A stretch of DNA of 9,168 nt from Planctomycetota bacterium (GTDB lineage Bacteria > Planctomycetota > Phycisphaerae > WQYP01): the NCBI GenBank assembly GCA_021805585.1, contig JAJZEY010000009.1, forward strand, positions 1-9,168, in the 5' to 3' direction. The notes under the pieces are model-generated. The model saw nothing but the letters and a program-made list of their open reading frames with translations, ran no database searches and had not been told where the DNA came from. This document shows positions 5,272-9,168 of this stretch, piece after piece (positions within the stretch are counted from its first letter, which is position 1; the number at the start of each line of letters is the position of its first letter). The position numbers and the translations under genes are program-made.

Positions 5272-8019
5272 CTATTCGGTTATATTGTATTTTTGCAAGA
5301 GGGCCTCATATTGGGCATGATAGCGCTTCCCGCCAATGGTACTGCCGTAAATAGCCAGCAGCGCCCGCAGTTTTCGCACGGTGGCTTTCGGATGAGTCAG
5401 ATGCTTTTCATTGGCGCGAATCAGATACAGATACGCCGACCAGAACAGCTCGCTGCCCGGTTCAAGCTTTGGAATAATCCGCACATACAACCGGCGAGCT
5501 CGCTGATAATGTCCGGCTGCATAGGCGGCGCGGGCGAACCCGATGAAATTCCGCAAGTCCGGCGGACGCTGCTTTTCCAACGATTTATACAGGTCCATTG
5601 CCGTATGTCCGCGGCCGGCGTGAACATATTCCTCCGCCAGAATCTGGCGGTAGGCGTAAATCAGATCGCGATGATCCCCTTTTTGGGACCCCATGTAGAC
5701 AATCAACGCTTTAAGCAGCGCTGCGGCCTGGTTGGCCAAGCCCTTGGCCTTGACCGGCTCGGTGGCCCGCAGCGAGCGGCTTTCCGCATCGTACTGCCCT
5801 ATCAGGCCGCGAATCAACTGTTCAGCGCCCCCCTTGGAATTTGCGGTGTATTTCTTGATTAATGGAATAATCATCGCACTCTGGTGGTTTAATTGATACT
5901 GGCGAATCCGGTAGCGAAGCAGAATGCCCTGAAGTCGGTGTGAGAGTGTGGAACGAATCGCATCAATGGAATCTAAAATGCGCCCCGCCGTGTTCGGTTC
6001 TCGTAACGGATCCAGAGCCGTTGCCGCCTGCAGAAACAGAATACTGGTACGGTTGGCCCGCGCCCGTTTCAAGGCCGCAACTGACGATCCTGCGGGCGGA
6101 TATTGCAGGATTGTCAGGTAATGATGGCATGCGTTAAGCAGCTTTTGTGCGGCTTCCTGCTGCACCACCACGGTTTTGCCGGTTTGAATATCCTGATTCA
6201 TAATTGACGCGCTAATGCGTACCAATTGATATTGCGCATCAAGGTACAGCGGATTCGTTGGCTTCACTTCGGTTAAAAGCCGACCCGCCGCGGCGAACTG
6301 GCCGGTCTCCTCCAGTTGCAGAGCATAGGCGAAGGCCCATTGCTTTTCATGGTAATTCACATATGCCAGCTTCAAGGCCTGCTGGGTGAGGGTGGACACC
6401 TGGCTGGAAACATCCGCCGCCTGGTTTAACTGCTGAAGCTGGGAAAGGGCAAGATTCACCGCGGACTGGGCCCGTTTATCCGTGGGTACCAGTTTAACAA
6501 AACGCAGATTCATTCGGGCGGCCTGTTCCAGTCGGCCAAGGCGGCCATAACTGATGCCGGCTATCAGCGAAGCCTCCGCGGCGATCGGCGTGCTTATGCC
6601 TTTGCGCGTCAGTACCGATTTGGCCGCGCTAAGCGCCAGTTTCGCATTGGCCGAGGTGCCGCTTTGTGCCTTGGTCCAGGCAAACGCCAGTGCTTGCACC
6701 GGTGTGAGGTTACTGACCTTGGGATTGGCGGGAATCCGTGCCGCAAGGTGCGAGAAAATAAGTCCCTGATATTGTGGTGCCGTCGCGACAACGCGCATCA
6801 GAATTCCGCTGGCCGCCAGAAGACCGGCATTGCGCGCTTGCGGATCGCTCAGACCGCGGGCTTTTGCCGCCGCGATGCGATACGCCAGCAATTGTGCGCC
6901 CAAGATCGGACTGGGAGTGTTGGCTTTCGGATTGGCTTTCACCCAACCGCGGAATGACGCAAGCATTTCCCGCGCCTGTTTATATTGCCCCGCGTCAAGC
7001 AGCGCCACAACCTGCTGGTAGCGCGCCGCATATTGGATGTACAGGGGCGCATCGGGACTTTGCGCTTTAACCAGTTCCGATTCGCCATTGGTATTTAGCC
7101 CGGCCCGCACATTCGCCTTGCCGCTTAGCAACAAGGCCGGATATTTCACGCCGTTGGATGCCGGCCCGGAGGCCCATTGCTTCAAGCCTTTAACCGCCGC
7201 CAGAAAATAGGCCTCGCGACCGGCCGCGTTGTGGGGCAGGGACAGGCCGTAAAAATAAGATGCGAAGCAGCGGTAATAGGCCGCCTGCGTCTGCCCGTTA
7301 AGGGCCTGCATGTAATAAGCCTTGTCCGCCTTGGAAAAAGTCGACTGATTGTTCAGCCGGACAAGATCGGCCTTCAGATGCGCATCGGCCAGATGCAGCA
7401 ATTGCAGAGCCGCGCCGGCCGCCGGTTTAAGCTCCGCACGATCCTGCGGCAATGCGGACCAGTATTCAATTCGATTGACCGGACTGGTGGTCAGATTGGC
7501 CAGAATAAACTTGGCCTGATGCAGCGCCCAAAGCGGATAAATGCTCGGACCGGCGTATTGCACATAAGCTCGCAGATTGCGAATGTAATCGGCACCATCC
7601 TTCTGACGCAGCGTTGGATTGTCGGCAATCGCCGGCCACCGCACGGCGATTAACGCCGTGGAAAAAAGTGCTTTGGCGTGCGCATCACCGGCGGATTTCA
7701 GAGCCGCCTCAAGACCCGCAATATTGTGCGCATCAATCAGACTTTGCGCCAATTGCGTCTGACGGACAACTGCCTTTTGTGCCATCAGGGAAAGTACCGG
7801 TGCCGCGGCGGCGGCTTTGCCGGCAACCACAGGAGAGGCGGCCGAGGTAACGCCCGGTCCCGCCAGGCTCAAGGCCGCCGCACATATCGCAATAGTCGCC
7901 GCAAGTCCCAGCCCGCAGCGGACCGGCCGTTGACGGGCCGTTGGCATAACGGTCTGGATAAAAACATTCGCCCCCGCGTATGCCGGGCGCTTCATTGAAT
8001 TGCGTATATTGGAAGGCAT
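5272..8019 (-). CDS. Large exported TPR-like repeat protein linked to ExbD genes
   Basis: This encodes a 915-residue, almost entirely helical protein rich in Ala, Leu and Gln. A hydrophobic stretch near residues 35-54 (CGLGLAATIAICAAALSLAG) followed by VTSA-AS looks like a signal peptide with an unusually long basic n-region, so export to the periplasm is predicted. TPR-like helix pairs are clearest near 482-515 (IAGISYGRLGRLEQAARMNL), 560-600 (LEETGQFAAAGRLL) and 785-850 (ARAAYAAGHYQRARRLYVRI). No catalytic motif was seen. The ATG at 8019 was chosen because AGGAG lies 5 nt upstream. In-frame ATGs at 8091, 8079, 7995 and 7947 lack an equally good site, though the one at 7947 would give a more standard signal peptide. 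It follows two exbD genes, as large TPR proteins often do in planctomycete ExbBD clusters, so it may be the periplasmic partner of the motor. That role is inferred. Confidence 0.85.
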   Translation of the reverse strand: MPSNIRNSMKRPAYAGANVFIQTVMPTARQRPVRCGLGLAATIAICAAALSLAGPGVTSAASPVVAGKAAAAAPVLSLMAQKAVVRQTQLAQSLIDAHNIAGLEAALKSAGDAHAKALFSTALIAVRWPAIADNPTLRQKDGADYIRNLRAYVQYAGPSIYPLWALHQAKFILANLTTSPVNRIEYWSALPQDRAELKPAAGAALQLLHLADAHLKADLVRLNNQSTFSKADKAYYMQALNGQTQAAYYRCFASYFYGLSLPHNAAGREAYFLAAVKGLKQWASGPASNGVKYPALLLSGKANVRAGLNTNGESELVKAQSPDAPLYIQYAARYQQVVALLDAGQYKQAREMLASFRGWVKANPKANTPSPILGAQLLAYRIAAAKARGLSDPQARNAGLLAASGILMRVVATAPQYQGLIFSHLAARIPANPKVSNLTPVQALAFAWTKAQSGTSANAKLALSAAKSVLTRKGISTPIAAEASLIAGISYGRLGRLEQAARMNLRFVKLVPTDKRAQSAVNLALSQLQQLNQAADVSSQVSTLTQQALKLAYVNYHEKQWAFAYALQLEETGQFAAAGRLLTEVKPTNPLYLDAQYQLVRISASIMNQDIQTGKTVVVQQEAAQKLLNACHHYLTILQYPPAGSSVAALKRARANRTSILFLQAATALDPLREPNTAGRILDSIDAIRSTLSHRLQGILLRYRIRQYQLNHQSAMIIPLIKKYTANSKGGAEQLIRGLIGQYDAESRSLRATEPVKAKGLANQAAALLKALIVYMGSQKGDHRDLIYAYRQILAEEYVHAGRGHTAMDLYKSLEKQRPPDLRNFIGFARAAYAAGHYQRARRLYVRIIPKLEPGSELFWSAYLYLIRANEKHLTHPKATVRKLRALLAIYGSTIGGKRYHAQYEALLQKYNITE

Positions 8020-8024
8020 CCTGT

Positions 8025-8030
8025 CTCCTG
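8025..8030 (-). promoter_or_regulatory. Ribosome binding site fixing the TPR-like protein start
   Basis: CAGGAG on the minus strand lies 5 nt upstream of the ATG at 8019-8017. It is the best Shine-Dalgarno in the window and favours this start over the longer open frame beginning at 8091. Confidence 0.7.
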
Positions 8031-8133
8031 AGCGTGATTGGGCCAATGAATTCAGCGTGGCGGAAATGCCCACCCGCATCCATCGCCCCATGAAATTGTA
8101 ATTGGGACGTGGGTGCCGGGGCGACTTGGGTGA

Positions 8134-8595
8134 TTATTCCCTTGGGTAACCGAAAGCCACCTGATGATACTGCGCCTTGATGCAGTTGGCGTATACCGTA
8201 ATAACATCCTGATAGGGGACGTTGTTGTCCGGCGTCAGAATCACCTTGACCTTTTTTCCGAACAATTTTTTCTTCTTCACCAGGAAGCGGTAAAGCTGGC
8301 CTTTCAGGTCTTCAGTCTGAAATACGCCGATCATGACCATGGCGCGCGTGCCGCGCATTTGAAGACGTATATCAATGCGTGTGGCCGGCATGGCGTGGGT
8401 TTTAATATTGGACAAACCACCCTTAATGGCCGGGGTGTTGTTGGTCAGATACCAGTTGCGGCTGGCAAACGAACTGCCCAGCATGAAAAATATAAGGATG
8501 ACCATGACCACATCGACCATGGGTGTCATGTTTGGTCCTACATGCGCCGCCATCGGCACAAGCTTGTTGCGTTTGGAACCAGGGGCGGATGACAT
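8134..8595 (-). CDS. exbD: ExbD/TolR-family biopolymer transport protein (copy B)
   Basis: ExbD/TolR proteins are single-pass inner-membrane subunits that, with ExbB/TolQ, convert the proton motive force into mechanical work on periplasmic partners. This product has 153 residues: a short cytoplasmic N-terminus, then NMTPMVDVVMVILIFFMLGS with the essential membrane aspartate at D28, and a periplasmic domain ending with VKVILTPDNNVPYQDVITVY, where the family's aspartate-containing strand is recognisable. A lysine-rich patch, KKKKLFGKKVK, sits just before that strand. The start has AAAGG 8 nt upstream. The gene lies 48 nt after exbD copy A and before the TPR-like gene. The two copies differ clearly in sequence, so they are diverged paralogues and probably form a heteromeric pair. 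Confidence 0.93.
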   Translation of the reverse strand: MSSAPGSKRNKLVPMAAHVGPNMTPMVDVVMVILIFFMLGSSFASRNWYLTNNTPAIKGGLSNIKTHAMPATRIDIRLQMRGTRAMVMIGVFQTEDLKGQLYRFLVKKKKLFGKKVKVILTPDNNVPYQDVITVYANCIKAQYHQVAFGYPRE

Positions 8596-8643
8596 GGTGT
8601 GAACCTTTCAAACGTTGACCAATCGGCGGCCTCCCGCGCGGCT

Positions 8644-9084
8644 TTACGGCCGGCGGGCCATAAAGTGAATGCTGTCAATACCGGCGGCGGCACAATCCGT
8701 CAGAATCGGCGCTATATACCGGTAATGAATACTCTGGTCCGCACGCAGCACCAGACGCAGATTCGGATTTTTCCGCTTGAGAGCCCGCAATGTTTCTCCC
8801 AGATTCGCCTGCGGAACTTCCTGCCCCCATACCCATATCCTCGGCCTCCGTTGCACGCCGGCGATGCTGCTCTGGCGCGGCACCACATTCAGGATCAGTT
8901 CATTGCTGCGGTTGCTTAACGCCTTGCCGTTGTGCGCGACCGGAATTTTTACACCCTTGATCGACGCCTGCTTGGCAATATGCCCGACCAGCAGGAAGAA
9001 GATAATCAGGCACATGACAATATCAATCAACGGCGTAACATTGATGTGCATGTCCTGCATTGGTTTAATGCCATGGGATTTCAT
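8644..9084 (-). CDS. exbD: ExbD/TolR-family biopolymer transport protein (copy A)
   Basis: This 146-residue protein has the ExbD layout: INVTPLIDIVMCLIIFFLLV (residues 14-33) with the conserved proton-path aspartate D21, then a periplasmic domain whose C-terminal part, NLRLVLRADQSIHYRYIAPI, carries the typical RAD strand. Beyond the family motifs it shares little sequence with copy B. The ATG at 9084 has GGAG about 10 nt upstream. It is the first complete gene of the minus-strand series. An exbB/tolQ-type gene is expected just upstream, beyond the window edge; only non-coding-looking sequence is visible there. The substrate or partner receptor cannot be told from the sequence. Confidence 0.93.
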   Translation of the reverse strand: MKSHGIKPMQDMHINVTPLIDIVMCLIIFFLLVGHIAKQASIKGVKIPVAHNGKALSNRSNELILNVVPRQSSIAGVQRRPRIWVWGQEVPQANLGETLRALKRKNPNLRLVLRADQSIHYRYIAPILTDCAAAGIDSIHFMARRP

Positions 9085-9128
9085 GTTTCACAAGCTCCGT
9101 TGGCGAACATTGTTTTAAGTCCGTTCCG

Positions 9129-9164
9129 GCCCGGCCCGGGGTAAAATTTCCGCCCCGGCCGGGC
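9129..9164. other. GC-rich stem-loop upstream of the exbD pair
   Basis: The arms at 9129-9141 and 9153-9164 pair through 12 base pairs, all G-C, with a single bulged base (C9135) and an 11-nt AT-rich loop. In the minus direction it is followed by GGAACGGACTTAAAAC, with no U run, so it is not a standard intrinsic terminator. It could be an mRNA processing or stability element between an upstream gene (possibly exbB) and exbD. No reading frame in 9085-9168 looks convincingly like an ExbB C-terminus. Confidence 0.45.
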
Positions 9165-9168
9165 GACA

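Noticed and set aside
8252..8271. Two A6 runs in exbD copy B as possible transcriptional slippage sites
   Set aside because: They encode a lysine-rich patch in an uninterrupted ExbD frame; nothing suggests a second product.
9085..9168. C-terminus of an exbB gene ending in an ATGA overlap with exbD copy A
   Set aside because: One frame does end in a TGA overlapping the exbD ATG, but its translation is Gly/Pro/Arg-rich, comes from the GC-rich hairpin and does not look like an ExbB tail.

Overview
The window suggests a moderately GC-rich bacterium, most likely a member of the Planctomycetota (Phycisphaerae-like). That assignment is inferred from gene content and not proven: tandem exbD genes, a large secreted TPR-like protein, a DUF58 protein and a BatA-type membrane VWA protein together resemble planctomycete clusters. 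No rRNA, tRNA, CRISPR array or insertion sequence was recognised.

Almost all of the coding content is on the minus strand, so the genes read from right to left. From about 9.08 kb down to 0.95 kb the order is: exbD copy A (8644-9084), exbD copy B (8134-8595), a 915-residue exported TPR-like protein (5272-8019), rsmD (4533-5159), a DUF58/VWA protein (3588-4514) and a BatA-like multi-pass VWA protein (955-3516). Gaps are 18 to about 114 nt and I see no strong intrinsic terminator between genes, so one transcript, or two overlapping ones, is plausible. The two ExbD proteins would need an ExbB/TolQ/MotA-type partner, which may lie just beyond the right edge. With it they would form a proton-motive-force-driven inner-membrane motor. 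The TPR protein would act in the periplasm. The DUF58 protein (cytoplasmic, intact MIDAS) and the BatA-like protein (membrane-anchored, intact MIDAS) form the pair usually served by a MoxR AAA+ ATPase, but no MoxR is present here. RsmD is a housekeeping 16S rRNA methyltransferase lying inside the cluster.

The left end (77-850) holds a type II toxin-antitoxin module on the same strand: a Phd/YefM-like antitoxin followed by a PIN-domain toxin (COG1569/TIGR00305 type) joined by a GTGA stop/start overlap. The antitoxin frame is broken. Its N-terminal half and its recognisable C-terminal half are in different frames, which is best explained by loss of one GC dinucleotide near position 620. As a result the antitoxin N-terminus reads in frame into the toxin. 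Upstream sits a 14-bp perfect palindrome with a TGTACA core, plus a degenerate second site exactly 12 bp away, resembling known Phd/YefM operators.

At the far left, the last 34 codons of a possible plus-strand gene run into the toxin 3' end and overlap it by 29 bp. The right edge (9085-9168) is intergenic-looking and contains a very GC-rich stem-loop. I found no convincing wholly new system. The most notable points are the frameshifted antitoxin with its operator and the ExbD/TPR/DUF58/VWA cluster.
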